From IMG/VR virus record IMGVR_UViG_3300032093_014925, positions 1 through 43,432 of that record: 43,432 bases of DNA; one strand, given 5' to 3'. A model generated the notes under the pieces. That model was not told the origin of the DNA. It saw only the letters and a program-made list of their open reading frames with translations, and ran no database searches. The DNA is from a virus. Below are positions 6,061-13,975 of the stretch, one piece after another (positions within the stretch are counted from its first letter, which is position 1; every line of letters begins with the position of its first letter). The translations under genes were made by a program, and so were the position numbers.

Positions 6061-6176
6061 CATCTGTCACGTGCCCCGCCCGTATTTTTTCCCGAATTCC
6101 ATTTTGCCCCTGACACCCCCCATTCTCGTCTTGGAGGATAGAGGCGCTGGACCAAGGTTGTCCCTCGGGTAATCCA

Positions 6177-6207
6177 GAATCCGCGATCCCACAGTCCTCG
6201 CGGATTC
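6177..6207 (+). repeat. Inverted repeat abutting the nuclease start codon
   Basis: GAATCCGCG (6177-6185) and CGCGGATTC (6199-6207) pair perfectly over nine bases with a 13-base loop. The ATG of the nuclease gene begins three bases later, so the hairpin would occupy the place of a ribosome-binding site, and none is seen. Confidence 0.7.
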
Positions 6208-6209
6208 CA

Positions 6210-6704
6210 ATGCTTCGCTCTCTCGTACTCCTCGCTGTGCTCGCGTCGCCGGCCTTCGCACTTGAAGGCAAGGTTGTGGGTGTCATCGACGGCGACACGA
6301 TCGACGTCCTCGACAACTCCAAGAAGCAGCACCGCGTTCGCTTCGATGGAATCGATGCCCCGGAGAGAGGCCAGCCTTTCTCCAACCGGGCGAAGTCAAC
6401 GCTCTCGGGTCTGGTCTTTGGCAAGACCGTCCGTATCGATACCGAGGGGCCGGACAAGTACGACCGCACCATCGGACGCGTCTACGTCGATGGCCGTGAC
6501 GTGGGGCTGGCCATGCTCGAGGCTGGCATGGCCTGGCACTACACCAAGTACGACCAGAGCAAAAAGTACGCCGATGGCGAGAAGGCTGCCAAGGACGCTG
6601 GCCGCGGCTTGTGGGCCGATCCCCGTCGTGTGCCTCCCTGGGAGTGGAGAAAGATGGATAAAGCCGAAAGGGATAAGCGGCGTTCCCCGCAGTCTGTTCG
6701 TTAG
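6210..6704 (+). CDS. Secreted staphylococcal-nuclease-like (thermonuclease) protein
   Basis: A 164-residue protein with an N-terminal signal peptide (MLRSLVLLAVLASPAFA, cleavage after about residue 17) and one SNase domain. Residues corresponding to the Staphylococcus nuclease active site are present: VIDGDT gives Asp27 and Asp29, RFDGIDAPE gives Arg44, Asp49 and Glu52, and IGR gives Arg90. The enzyme would hydrolyse DNA or RNA in a calcium-dependent way outside the cytoplasm. The tail after residue 140 is short and basic. It is the first of three closely spaced genes. No leader element and no clear ribosome-binding site are seen, and a hairpin abuts the start. An exported nuclease in a phage is likely a host-derived accessory gene. 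Confidence 0.9.
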   Translation: MLRSLVLLAVLASPAFALEGKVVGVIDGDTIDVLDNSKKQHRVRFDGIDAPERGQPFSNRAKSTLSGLVFGKTVRIDTEGPDKYDRTIGRVYVDGRDVGLAMLEAGMAWHYTKYDQSKKYADGEKAAKDAGRGLWADPRRVPPWEWRKMDKAERDKRRSPQSVR

Positions 6705-6716
6705 CCGGGAGGAATC

Positions 6717-7100
6717 ATGCGTTCTGCTGCACTGATCTGTTGCGTTCTAGCCTGCGGCATAACGATTGCCGACGAGATCACCATGAAGAATGGGCAGAAG
6801 GTCGAAGGGAACGTCCAGGGGCTCAAGGACGGCCAACTGAACGTGAGCGTGTTCTCGATGTACGTGGCGGGACATCCGGCGTACACGAGCCAGAACATCC
6901 GTCTCTCGAACGTCCGCAGCATCAAGTTTGACGGACGCGATGACTACTTCTCCATCGTACGGAAGAACGATGACCTGTCCTTCGGGTACATCCGCGATTT
7001 GTCTCGCGGCAAGTTAACCGTCGATGGGAATGATCCAATCGCTGTGTCCTCCGTGAAAGCACTCGTACCTAGCAAGCCGAACGCCGAGGAAAACAAGTAG
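6717..7100 (+). CDS. Small exported protein, possible SH3/LSm-like fold
   Basis: A 127-residue protein with a predicted signal peptide (about residues 1-18, MRSAALICCVLACGITIA). It then reads DEITMKNGQKVEGNVQGLKDGQLNV, the pattern of a small beta barrel (xLxNGxxxxGxxxxxxxGxLxL) seen in many planctomycete secreted proteins and LSm-like domains. GGGAGG precedes the ATG at good distance. It lies 12 bases after the nuclease gene and two bases before the next, so the three form one operon. Function unknown. Confidence 0.7.
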   Translation: MRSAALICCVLACGITIADEITMKNGQKVEGNVQGLKDGQLNVSVFSMYVAGHPAYTSQNIRLSNVRSIKFDGRDDYFSIVRKNDDLSFGYIRDLSRGKLTVDGNDPIAVSSVKALVPSKPNAEENK

Positions 7101-7102
7101 AC

Positions 7103-7885
7103 ATGGCCGCCACATGGTTCGTTCGTGGAAATGGGAAGGTCTACGGCCCGCTTGACTCAGCCAAGCTCAAGCAGTTGGTGGCTGACGGCAAGATCGATCA
7201 GACCACAGAGGTTTCGCAGAATCAGAACGGCCCATGGGTGCCGGCCGGCAGGGTGAAAGGGCTATTCGTCCAGCCGCCCATCGCAGCTGATCCTGCCCCA
7301 CCTCCCCGCGCTCCTGTCGCAAAAGCGCCGTCTGCAATACCAACGGCAGTGGCGTCGCCCGCCCCGTCAGTGGTGACTACTGCAGCGCCGCCAGTTGCGA
7401 GAAAACGGGGTGGATATGTCGACTCCAACCTGCTGCCGAACGAGCAGGTCGTCTACCGGGCTCACCTCCACTGGTTCTATTTCCTGCGGCCACTCCTTTG
7501 GTTCGCATTCGCTTTTTTCCTGTTTCGGACGGGAATCAGTATGAATGCCAGCGAACGAGACGCCGGGCTGGGGGCGATCATCCTTGGTGTTTTCGTGGTC
7601 TTGGCGGGCATCGTCAGCGCCATCTCCCACGCGATCACCTACAAAACGTCAGAGTTTGCGGTGACGAACCGGCGGGTAATCATGAAACAGGGATTCATTC
7701 GCCGGAAAACCATGGAGCTGATGCTGGGCAAGGTGGACTCTCTGGCAGTTGACCAAGGGATCGTGGGACGGATTTTCGGATTCGGCACCGTCCGAGTTGC
7801 CGTCGCGACCGAGAAGCAGAGCTTCGCGTTCCTCGCCAGCCCGCTCGAGTTCCGCCGCCAGGTGCAGTTGCACACGCCGACGTAA
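7103..7885 (+). CDS. GYF_2 (DUF4339) plus bacterial PH-domain membrane protein
   Basis: A 260-residue protein. Residues 3-55 (TWFVRGNGKVYGPLD... GPWVPAG) fit the GYF_2/DUF4339 domain, thought to bind peptides. A Pro/Ala-rich linker covers about 58-98. Two membrane spans follow at about 126-143 and 156-176. The C-terminal part (about 178-258: YKTSEFAVTNRRVIMKQG, then KVDSLAVDQGIVGRIFGFG) fits the bacterial PH domain bPH_2 (formerly DUF304), whose VTNRRV and GRIFGFGTV pieces are diagnostic. The protein is an inner-membrane protein of unknown role. Domain order GYF-TM-PH is typical of planctomycete and verrucomicrobial chromosomes and unusual beside phage structural genes. Confidence 0.87.
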   Translation: MAATWFVRGNGKVYGPLDSAKLKQLVADGKIDQTTEVSQNQNGPWVPAGRVKGLFVQPPIAADPAPPPRAPVAKAPSAIPTAVASPAPSVVTTAAPPVARKRGGYVDSNLLPNEQVVYRAHLHWFYFLRPLLWFAFAFFLFRTGISMNASERDAGLGAIILGVFVVLAGIVSAISHAITYKTSEFAVTNRRVIMKQGFIRRKTMELMLGKVDSLAVDQGIVGRIFGFGTVRVAVATEKQSFAFLASPLEFRRQVQLHTPT

Positions 7886-7911
7886 GGCTCGCACCGCAAA
7901 TGGCCACTGCC

Positions 7912-7960
7912 TGGTGACACAACTTCGCCAATCCCGGGCGAAACGGGGGTTGTGTCACCA
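7912..7960. repeat. Long perfect inverted repeat between cassette and virion operon
   Basis: TGGTGACACAAC (7912-7923) pairs with GTTGTGTCACCA (7949-7960). Nested inside, TTCGCC pairs with GGCGAA. That gives 18 paired bases with one six-base bulge. No T-tract follows, so it is not a standard terminator. It could be a REP-like element, a regulatory hairpin or a remnant of a small mobile element. Confidence 0.75.
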
Positions 7961-8012
7961 CTAGCCTTGCAAAAGTCAGACTCTCCTGGGTCCAAAGAGG
8001 CTGCTTGCCTCC

Positions 8013-8020
8013 CATAAATA
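8013..8020 (+). promoter_or_regulatory. CATAAATA element before the virion operon (copy 1)
   Basis: CCCATAAATAGGGC at 8011-8024 is one of three CATAAATA words, all in intergenic gaps and none elsewhere that I could find. No -35 is evident. T4-type late promoters consist of TATAAATA alone, hence a late-promoter reading, which is inference. Confidence 0.5.
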
Positions 8021-8039
8021 GGGCGACCCCACCGCCCTA

Positions 8040-8054
8040 GCCGGCCGCGCCGGC
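8040..8054 (+). promoter_or_regulatory. GC hairpin in the leader of the virion operon
   Basis: GCCGGC-CGC-GCCGGC is a perfect six-pair hairpin 20 bases downstream of CATAAATA copy 1 and 45 bases before the first start codon. It recalls the hairpins of the early leader elements but without the 12-mer. Confidence 0.5.
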
Positions 8055-8098
8055 GCATCCGAAGGAAAGGGGGTGATCCCATTCTCGGGGCACGTGCC

Positions 8099-8200
8099 AT
8101 GAAGAAAAACGCCAAGAAGCCCGCCAAGGGCAAGACGATCCACGACAAGCTCAATGCTGCCTACGAGCAGATGAAGAAGACTCATGGCCCCTGCCGCTGA
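8099..8200 (+). CDS. Small lysine-rich peptide gene at the head of the virion operon
   Basis: A 33-residue ORF (MKKNAKKPAKGKTIHDKLN...) that overlaps the next start by 17 bases. It is strongly basic, with 11 Lys. It lies first after the leader hairpin, and CGGGG stands nine bases before the ATG. Short basic peptides like this occur in phage structural operons but I assign no function. It could also be a leader peptide. Confidence 0.5.
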   Translation: MKKNAKKPAKGKTIHDKLNAAYEQMKKTHGPCR

Positions 8201-8543
8201 CGAGTACGCAGGGCTCGAGGAGTGGGTCTGGTCCCGTCTCCCGGCATCGAAGTGGGTCGCGGGGCGTCGACGCGTTCTTGCGCTGTTACCCCTCGCCCTT
8301 GATCGATGGTCGGATGACATGACCAAGGCCGCCGACAGTGACACGCAGGCCTTCACCTACATGGCGGACTCGCTGCGATCGGACGTCCGCCGGATTTACA
8401 ACGGCCGGCGTTACGGGTCGATCTGGATCATCGTGCTATCCAGCCTCATCGGCGAGCTTGTGAGGCTGCTCGTGCTCTGGTGGCTATCGAGCAACGACCA
8501 CAAGCAACTGTTCCGCACGTGGCGAAGGAGTCCCAATGCCTGA
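8184..8543 (+). CDS. Unknown small single-span membrane protein
   Basis: A 119-residue protein with one clear hydrophobic span at about 79-101 (GSIWIIVLSSLIGELVRLLV, then LWWL). A soluble N-terminal part has EYAGLEEWVWSRLP and MADSLRSDVRRIYNGRRYG, and the C-terminal tail is basic. The topology does not match the usual two- or three-span holins, and a lysis role is not supported. It overlaps both neighbours and belongs to the virion operon. Confidence 0.65.
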   Translation: MAPAADEYAGLEEWVWSRLPASKWVAGRRRVLALLPLALDRWSDDMTKAADSDTQAFTYMADSLRSDVRRIYNGRRYGSIWIIVLSSLIGELVRLLVLWWLSSNDHKQLFRTWRRSPNA

Positions 8544-10206
8544 GTCCTACGGCTACTACGGAGGAGCCAAAGCCGGGGAAACGCTGGTTCAACGGCTGTA
8601 TCGGCAGGCGGGACAGGCCATCGAGGACTCGGCCAACGCTGCGGGCAAATACCTCTCCAAGCGGCTCGACACGCAGCTTTACCCGGACGACATTCAGCAG
8701 TTCCAAGCCGAACCGCCGCCGGAATACGCCCTGTTTCTCGAGGCAACGGGGCAGGCGATGGATATGCCGGTCGTGAAGATCGGTGATCGCGTGGTCACTC
8801 CCGACGAGTACCTCACGATGGCAGCGGCAAGAAGCAACTTGCCGGAATCCGCCATCAACACGGCCAAACAGTCACTCGCAGGGATGCCATTCGACGAGAG
8901 CGACGAAGCCGGCATCGCCCTTCGTGACGCGCTCCTCGGGCAGTTGAGGGACAACCTCCCGGGCCGCAACGCCGAACATGGCTGGGATACTGGGGCAACG
9001 CCCGAACAGGTGGCGGAGTTCGCCAAGGATGGCCCGTTAGAGTCCCGGTATCGTCTTACTTCGGACGGCGAGCAGGGCTATCAGTCGGAACGGGTCTACA
9101 ACCTTTTCACGACGTTTCAGAACGGGGATTTCGCCCCAGTGTGGTCGGACCTCGGATCGAAGGTTCTCGGCGTCCTCGGGGCTCCGTTCGACATGCGGGC
9201 CGGTATTCCAGGTGCAACGCCGGCGCTTGCTGCCAGCCGATTCAACACGCCGACGGGCCGGCTCACGGAGAGCATGTATTGGTGGAAACAGGGAGAACCG
9301 GACGGCACCGCCGCCACCTCAGCCGGCGGAGCGAAGTATCCAAGCATCTCGTCGACGACGCTGGAGGGCGTCACCACGAAGCTCGATTCCACCGACAACT
9401 ACATCCCCTACTACAACCAGCAGCTCCCCGAGCGGTACCTCTACAACCTCGATCTCGAGGCCGCTGATCGCGAGCAGCTCCAGAAGATGCGGGACGACCT
9501 GTTCAGAATCACCCCTCGCTACCCCACCGGTGCCGATCCACGCGAAATGCGGCAGTTGATCCGCGACCTACGGGACTTCGACCAAAAGGCCCGGGGATTC
9601 GCCAACGCGGAATACCCGGAGTTGGTCAGGAACTACTCAATCCCTGTCGAGGCATTTCTGGCGGGGCACGACTGGATGGGGAGAAGTTCCCCGAGCAAAC
9701 CCGCGAAGCCGGTGGAGGCAACCTACCTGTCGCCATTTGGGGAAATGATCGCCAACTACCCCAGAGATGCGGTGGATCTCCAAACGATTCTCACCTTGGG
9801 GGCCGGCGGGCTGAAGGGTAGCCCGTCCCTGCTAGGCGGCCTCATGGATGCGTCGAAGTCCGGAACCAAGGCCGTCGCGCGCCGGGCGGCTCTTTCGGGG
9901 GCAGGAGCTATCCGGCGGACCGTCGACAACACGCTCGACGACTTGGCGCAAGAAATCCCGACGAATACCGCCATGCAGGCCGCCAACCAACCGGGGCCAA
10001 CACAGTCGACTTCGAGCGCGTTCGCGTCGTTCTTCGCGCCGATGGAAACCAGCATCGTCACCGATGAGCAGGGCAACCCCGTGAAGGCAAACGACCCGAA
10101 CTATCGACGGCACCTGGACGACACCTATCAACGAAGGCAGGGCGAGTTGCGGGGTTTACTAGACAGAGGTACAACACTGTACGGCCGTCAATCATTGGCG
10201 AGGTAA
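8536..10206 (+). CDS. Unknown 556-residue virion-operon protein
   Basis: The protein begins MPESYGYYGGAKAGETLVQ and overlaps the previous gene by eight bases. It is mainly charged and helical, with a Gly/Ala-rich segment near residues 418-460 (GAGGLKGSPSLLGGLMDASK) and disordered Ser/Thr/Gln-rich parts after about 480. It has no catalytic signature I recognise. The position just before scaffold and capsid genes, and its similarity in style to the proteins at 26760 and 35817, suggest a head or internal virion protein. That is inference from context. Confidence 0.6.
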   Translation: MPESYGYYGGAKAGETLVQRLYRQAGQAIEDSANAAGKYLSKRLDTQLYPDDIQQFQAEPPPEYALFLEATGQAMDMPVVKIGDRVVTPDEYLTMAAARSNLPESAINTAKQSLAGMPFDESDEAGIALRDALLGQLRDNLPGRNAEHGWDTGATPEQVAEFAKDGPLESRYRLTSDGEQGYQSERVYNLFTTFQNGDFAPVWSDLGSKVLGVLGAPFDMRAGIPGATPALAASRFNTPTGRLTESMYWWKQGEPDGTAATSAGGAKYPSISSTTLEGVTTKLDSTDNYIPYYNQQLPERYLYNLDLEAADREQLQKMRDDLFRITPRYPTGADPREMRQLIRDLRDFDQKARGFANAEYPELVRNYSIPVEAFLAGHDWMGRSSPSKPAKPVEATYLSPFGEMIANYPRDAVDLQTILTLGAGGLKGSPSLLGGLMDASKSGTKAVARRAALSGAGAIRRTVDNTLDDLAQEIPTNTAMQAANQPGPTQSTSSAFASFFAPMETSIVTDEQGNPVKANDPNYRRHLDDTYQRRQGELRGLLDRGTTLYGRQSLAR

Positions 10207-10222
10207 ACCCGGCGAGGCAGCG

Positions 10223-11251
10223 ATGCCCAGCGACGTGTCGGACGAACAGGTTGTCGAGGTTCCCGAGGCCGAAACGGTCGACGCGAGCCCCGACGTTGAG
10301 GCGGCTTCCCCTGCCCCGCCGGCGGAGGAAGCCCCGGTCGAGGCCGTTTCTCCTTGGGATTCCCTCAAGCACCTGCCGGCTTTCGAGGGCAAGCCCGAGG
10401 AGGAAATCGCGTCGAGCGTCTACCAGGCACTCCAACGCGAGCAGGCACTCCAGCACCAGCTCCGGCAGTACCAGTCGATCCTCCCGGTTGCCAGCGACTA
10501 CCTGTCAAACCGGGAACTCTACGAGCGGTGGAAGGCTGGCCAACAAGCCCCCCAACAGGCGACGCAACAGACAGCGGAGGAACAGGGCTGGTGGAACCCG
10601 CCCAAGATCCGCGATGCGTTCAAGCAGTACCTCGTCAAAGACGAGAACGGTCGGGAAGTCATCGCTACCGATGCCCCGTTGGACGCTCGGCATGCCCTGG
10701 CCGAGTACCAAGCGTACCGGGCCGACTTCGCCAAGAAATTCCTCGAAAACCCCGAGGAAACGCTGGCTCCGATGGTGGCGAAGGTCGCCGAACAGCGTGC
10801 CCAAGAGCTGATCCAACAGCAGTTGGCCCGCCGGGACGAGGAGCAATTCGTCGCCCAGGTCGAACACGAGAACGCCGATTGGCTTCGCGACGAAAAAGGG
10901 AATGTCTCTCGAGAGGCAGTTCTCGCCCAAAAATATGTGGAGGACGCCAAGCGGAGCGGCATCCAAGGGGCCAAGCCCCGCTGGGAGTACGCCAAGGCGA
11001 TGGTCGAACGCGAGCTGTTGCTCAACTTCTACCAGCAAGCCACGGCAGGACTTTCCACCCAGCAGCCGACACCGCAACAGCCGACTCCCGGTGAAGACGC
11101 AGCCCGGAAGAACATGGAGTTTCTCCGCCAACAGGCGATGAGAACCGCTCCGAGAAGTTCTCCGGGAACGACCGACCCGCGAGTGCCGCCGCCACGAACT
11201 TCATTCGAGGACAAGTTCCGAACGAAGCTGGCGGAGGAAGGACTGATCTAA
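10223..11251 (+). CDS. Putative scaffolding protein
   Basis: A 342-residue acidic protein immediately before the major capsid gene. Residues 1-45 are an acidic Ala/Pro/Glu region, followed by a long helical, Gln/Glu/Lys-rich body (about 60-290), a Pro/Gln-rich linker, and a short basic-ended C-terminus (SFEDKFRTKLAEEGLI). This is the usual build of podovirus scaffolds, whose C-terminal helix touches the capsid protein while the rest stays extended. Scaffold guides procapsid assembly and is then released or degraded. The call rests on composition and position. Confidence 0.78.
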   Translation: MPSDVSDEQVVEVPEAETVDASPDVEAASPAPPAEEAPVEAVSPWDSLKHLPAFEGKPEEEIASSVYQALQREQALQHQLRQYQSILPVASDYLSNRELYERWKAGQQAPQQATQQTAEEQGWWNPPKIRDAFKQYLVKDENGREVIATDAPLDARHALAEYQAYRADFAKKFLENPEETLAPMVAKVAEQRAQELIQQQLARRDEEQFVAQVEHENADWLRDEKGNVSREAVLAQKYVEDAKRSGIQGAKPRWEYAKAMVERELLLNFYQQATAGLSTQQPTPQQPTPGEDAARKNMEFLRQQAMRTAPRSSPGTTDPRVPPPRTSFEDKFRTKLAEEGLI

Positions 11252-11271
11252 CCCACGAAAGGTGACGCATC

Positions 11272-12405
11272 ATGGCCAGCGTAGGCGACTGGGCGCGAGT
11301 AATCGGGACGACGATCACGGCGCACCTGAGGGAAGAAGAGCTAGCCACCTTCCGCAAGTTCAAGGTGTTCGCGATGCTCGAGCAGTCGGGCAACGTACTC
11401 ATGAACCAATCGGGCAGGGGCTTCGACTGGAATGTGAGATATAGGTCGGCACCCGTTTCGGGTTCGACTGGTGACACACCGCGTACCTTCGCTCGCCAGA
11501 ATCTCTGGAAGCGCGCCGAACTTCCCTACAGGGGCTTCACGACCCAAGATTCGGTTTTCAGGCGCGAGCTCCTGGAGAACCGTGGGCAGCAAGCGCTCGT
11601 CAACGTCGCAGGCCAGATGGCGCAGCGGTTGCAGGAGTCGCTTGAGCAGCACCTCTCGTACCAGGTCTATTCCGATGGGAACGCACCCGGCCGAGAAAAC
11701 GACTTCCACGGCCTCGACTCGTTCCTCGGCTTTGACGGCACCATCAGCGAAGCCGCCGGAGCTGCGGTGGCAACGAAGCGTACTACCGGCAACGCGATCG
11801 ACCGATTCGGCTACCCATCCGACAACTACGCCGGCCTCTCCACGCAACTCGGCTACTACGGCGGTGGGCGCATCGGATCTACCGGAACATGGCCCGAAGC
11901 ACCGGTCGACCCTGAACTAGATTTTTACGCGCCTTGTATCGTGAATTACACGAGCACGGGCTTCAAAAACAAGAACACGTGGGCCGACAACTGCGTGGAA
12001 GCAACCCGCGCGGGAATTCACCACTGTCGCCGCAACGATACTCGCGAAGCGGCCATCGACATGGTGATTCTCGATCGGAAGCTCTACATCCAGTATCTCT
12101 CGACGCTCGACGGCAAAGAGCGCATCCAGGTCAGCAGCAACACCGGCTTGTCGGCGCTGGGCTTCACCGACACTTTCCAGCAGGACGGTGTCTCCGTGAC
12201 GAGCGAGTACGCCTGCCCCGCGAATCGCGGCTACGGCCTCTCGATCGGCAACATGGAACTGCGAAGCCTCGAGAACACGCTGTTCGTTGCCGAGGGACCG
12301 TTCTACGACGAGGAACTTTCCAGCTACAGGTACGCCTGTTCTGTCTTGGCCAACCTCCGCTGTCGTTCGCCGAGAAATTTCTTCCTGCTCGCCCCGATCG
12401 CCTGA
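11272..12405 (+). CDS. Major capsid protein
   Basis: A 377-residue protein directly after the scaffold gene, with GAAAGGTGA as ribosome-binding site. The N-terminal part has a helix-rich arm (AHLREEELATFRKF) and the middle contains LENRGQQALVNVAGQMAQRLQESLEQHL, a long-spine-helix-like region. The C-terminal half is beta-rich. Size, position and layout fit an HK97-fold capsid protein of a podovirus. No protease gene is seen next to it, so maturation by a separate protease is not evident here. Confidence 0.85.
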   Translation: MASVGDWARVIGTTITAHLREEELATFRKFKVFAMLEQSGNVLMNQSGRGFDWNVRYRSAPVSGSTGDTPRTFARQNLWKRAELPYRGFTTQDSVFRRELLENRGQQALVNVAGQMAQRLQESLEQHLSYQVYSDGNAPGRENDFHGLDSFLGFDGTISEAAGAAVATKRTTGNAIDRFGYPSDNYAGLSTQLGYYGGGRIGSTGTWPEAPVDPELDFYAPCIVNYTSTGFKNKNTWADNCVEATRAGIHHCRRNDTREAAIDMVILDRKLYIQYLSTLDGKERIQVSSNTGLSALGFTDTFQQDGVSVTSEYACPANRGYGLSIGNMELRSLENTLFVAEGPFYDEELSSYRYACSVLANLRCRSPRNFFLLAPIA

Positions 12406-12429
12406 CCCCTTTCACTCGGAGTACGTCGC

Positions 12430-13215
12430 ATGTCCAGCCTGTTCTCTGATCCTCCGTTCCCTCGCGGCGCCACGCTCCTCAACGGTGAGGTGATCGAACT
12501 CGACGTGAACGGCAACCCCATCGCGGGAGCCGAAATCGTCGGGCAGGTCAAGGCGTTCCAAGACGTCGTGCCCGGCACCGGACCTGCGGCGATTCGCAAC
12601 AGCAACCGCCTGGTCTACTGCATCGCCGCACGATACGTCGGCACTTCGCTGATCAACGTGCTGGGGGCCGACAGAGGCAAGGTCTATGTCATGAATGACA
12701 TGGGCCCGCTCGCCACGTTCTCGGCCACCGCTACTACGACGGACACCACGAACGGCAAGATGCTCGGGGTGCTCGACGAGTACCTCAACATCGACGTGCG
12801 GCCAAACGACATCGTGTGGCTGGTCGTAAAGGGGCCGGTCACGGTCAACAAGGACAACGCTCTCATTGCCGCCCAAGGCAAGGTGCAGGTGTCGTCCTCC
12901 GGTGGCACGATCCAGACGCACACCTCCACGAATCCGATCGTGGGCGTGACCATCCGCCCTGGCGTCACTACAACCGGCACTTCGGCGGGTATCGGCTCGA
13001 CGTTCACCGTGGGTAACGCCGCCGGCATCACCGTCGGCATGACGGTGTCGGGCACCGGCATCGCTGCCAACACGACCGTCACCGGGATCAGCGGCACCAC
13101 CGTGACCGTGAGCCCGAACACGACGGGAGCCGTCAGCGGCAGCGTGATCTTTGGGGCCGGCTACAACGCCAACGAAACCACGGCGCGGATCAATCTGGAA
13201 TGCGACCAGATTTGA
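12430..13215 (+). CDS. Capsid decoration-like protein with inserted beta module
   Basis: A 261-residue, beta-rich protein right after the capsid gene. Residues 1-175 form the core, containing RLVYCIAARYVGTSLINVLG and EYLNIDVRPNDIVWLVVKGP. Residues about 178-243 are a Thr/Gly/Val-rich module with VGMTVSGTGIAANTTVTGIS, and the core resumes with NANETTARINLECDQI. The module belongs to a family found six times in this window's virion proteins, so it looks like an insertion into a head protein. A role as head decoration or fibre is inference from position. Confidence 0.65.
   Translation: MSSLFSDPPFPRGATLLNGEVIELDVNGNPIAGAEIVGQVKAFQDVVPGTGPAAIRNSNRLVYCIAARYVGTSLINVLGADRGKVYVMNDMGPLATFSATATTTDTTNGKMLGVLDEYLNIDVRPNDIVWLVVKGPVTVNKDNALIAAQGKVQVSSSGGTIQTHTSTNPIVGVTIRPGVTTTGTSAGIGSTFTVGNAAGITVGMTVSGTGIAANTTVTGISGTTVTVSPNTTGAVSGSVIFGAGYNANETTARINLECDQI
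12961..13158 (+). repeat. GTGI beta module, copy 1
   Basis: Encodes VGMTVSGTGIAANTTV followed by ISGTTVTVSPNTTG inside the decoration-like protein. Related at protein level to the copies in the connector, nozzle and long fibre. Confidence 0.6.
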
Positions 13216-13282
13216 CGGCCCGACCTATCCGGAACCTTCGGACAGCCTGTCGGGTCTACCGGCAGGCTGTCGCCATTTGGTC

Positions 13283-13975
13283 ATGGATCAAAGCCGTCTG
13301 TGCGAGCGTTGCGGGATTTCCTTCCCGCTTACTCAAGAGCATTTCGGACTTCGCGAAGGGGCTTTTCGCCCCTACTGCCGCACCTGCGGTAAGGCCGCCA
13401 AAAAAGCAGAACGGCGTCGAGCCAAAGCCAAGCGCCGGGCCGCTCTGGCAAAGGTTGAGGCGTCTGGTGTCGATTTCTGGCTTTCGCAGGTCAAGGCCGG
13501 CGGATCGAACATCCCCCATAGCGCCGAAGTCATCGAGCGCGTCATCGAATACTTCGGCGGCACCGGCGGATTCGCCGCCATGCTCGTCAAGCAGTATTAC
13601 GACTCGCCGCCGGGGGGCAGCGCGAGGAACCGGCTGCTCGAAACGATCTGCCGGCTCGTCTCCAAGAACGTCGATCAAGGGGGCGTCAAACGGCCGCTCT
13701 CGCTCTGGTCCGAAGACGAACTCGAGCAAGAGTTGCAGGCCCGATTCCAACAGGCCGTGCAAGTGATCCAAGGGGAGGTTCACGATGGCAAAAAAGCCCA
13801 AAAGGCATCCCAAGCTCTCACCGCCGCGAATCCCGACGGTGCCCCGCCTGACGCAGTTCGAGCGGGACGAATTGAAGAACCTGCAGAACGAGCTGCGGGA
13901 ACGGAAGATCGAGGCTCTCAAGCTCTATCGCCCGAACCCCAACCAGGAGGAGATTCATCGCTGTCGGGCGAGTGA
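13283..13975 (+). CDS. Zinc-ribbon protein, putative small terminase subunit
   Basis: A 230-residue protein. The start MDQSRLCERCG is chosen because the longer frame to 13151 would overlap the previous gene in a low-complexity stretch. Cys7, Cys10, Cys32 and Cys35 form a CxxC-x21-CxxC zinc ribbon, then a Lys/Arg-rich segment (38-60), then a helical part with EVIERVIEYFGGTGGFAAML. It lies directly before the large terminase gene, where small terminase subunits are expected. They recognise phage DNA and recruit the large subunit. The last 63 codons overlap terL by 191 bases and are low-complexity. The TerS call rests on position and DNA-binding features. Confidence 0.65.
   Translation: MDQSRLCERCGISFPLTQEHFGLREGAFRPYCRTCGKAAKKAERRRAKAKRRAALAKVEASGVDFWLSQVKAGGSNIPHSAEVIERVIEYFGGTGGFAAMLVKQYYDSPPGGSARNRLLETICRLVSKNVDQGGVKRPLSLWSEDELEQELQARFQQAVQVIQGEVHDGKKAQKASQALTAANPDGAPPDAVRAGRIEEPAERAAGTEDRGSQALSPEPQPGGDSSLSGE

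Noticed and set aside
6121-6209. tRNA or att site before the nuclease gene
   Set aside because: The repeat GAATCCGCG/CGCGGATTC does not fit a cloverleaf; no TTCGA-type T-loop or anticodon stem can be placed.
5515-6472. Minus-strand frames in the G-rich island
   Set aside because: They are open only because of extreme GC; no family pattern, no ribosome-binding site, and they overlap the nuclease gene.
8184-8543. Holin
   Set aside because: Only one membrane span in the middle of a 119-residue protein, no endolysin nearby, and position at the head of the virion operon.
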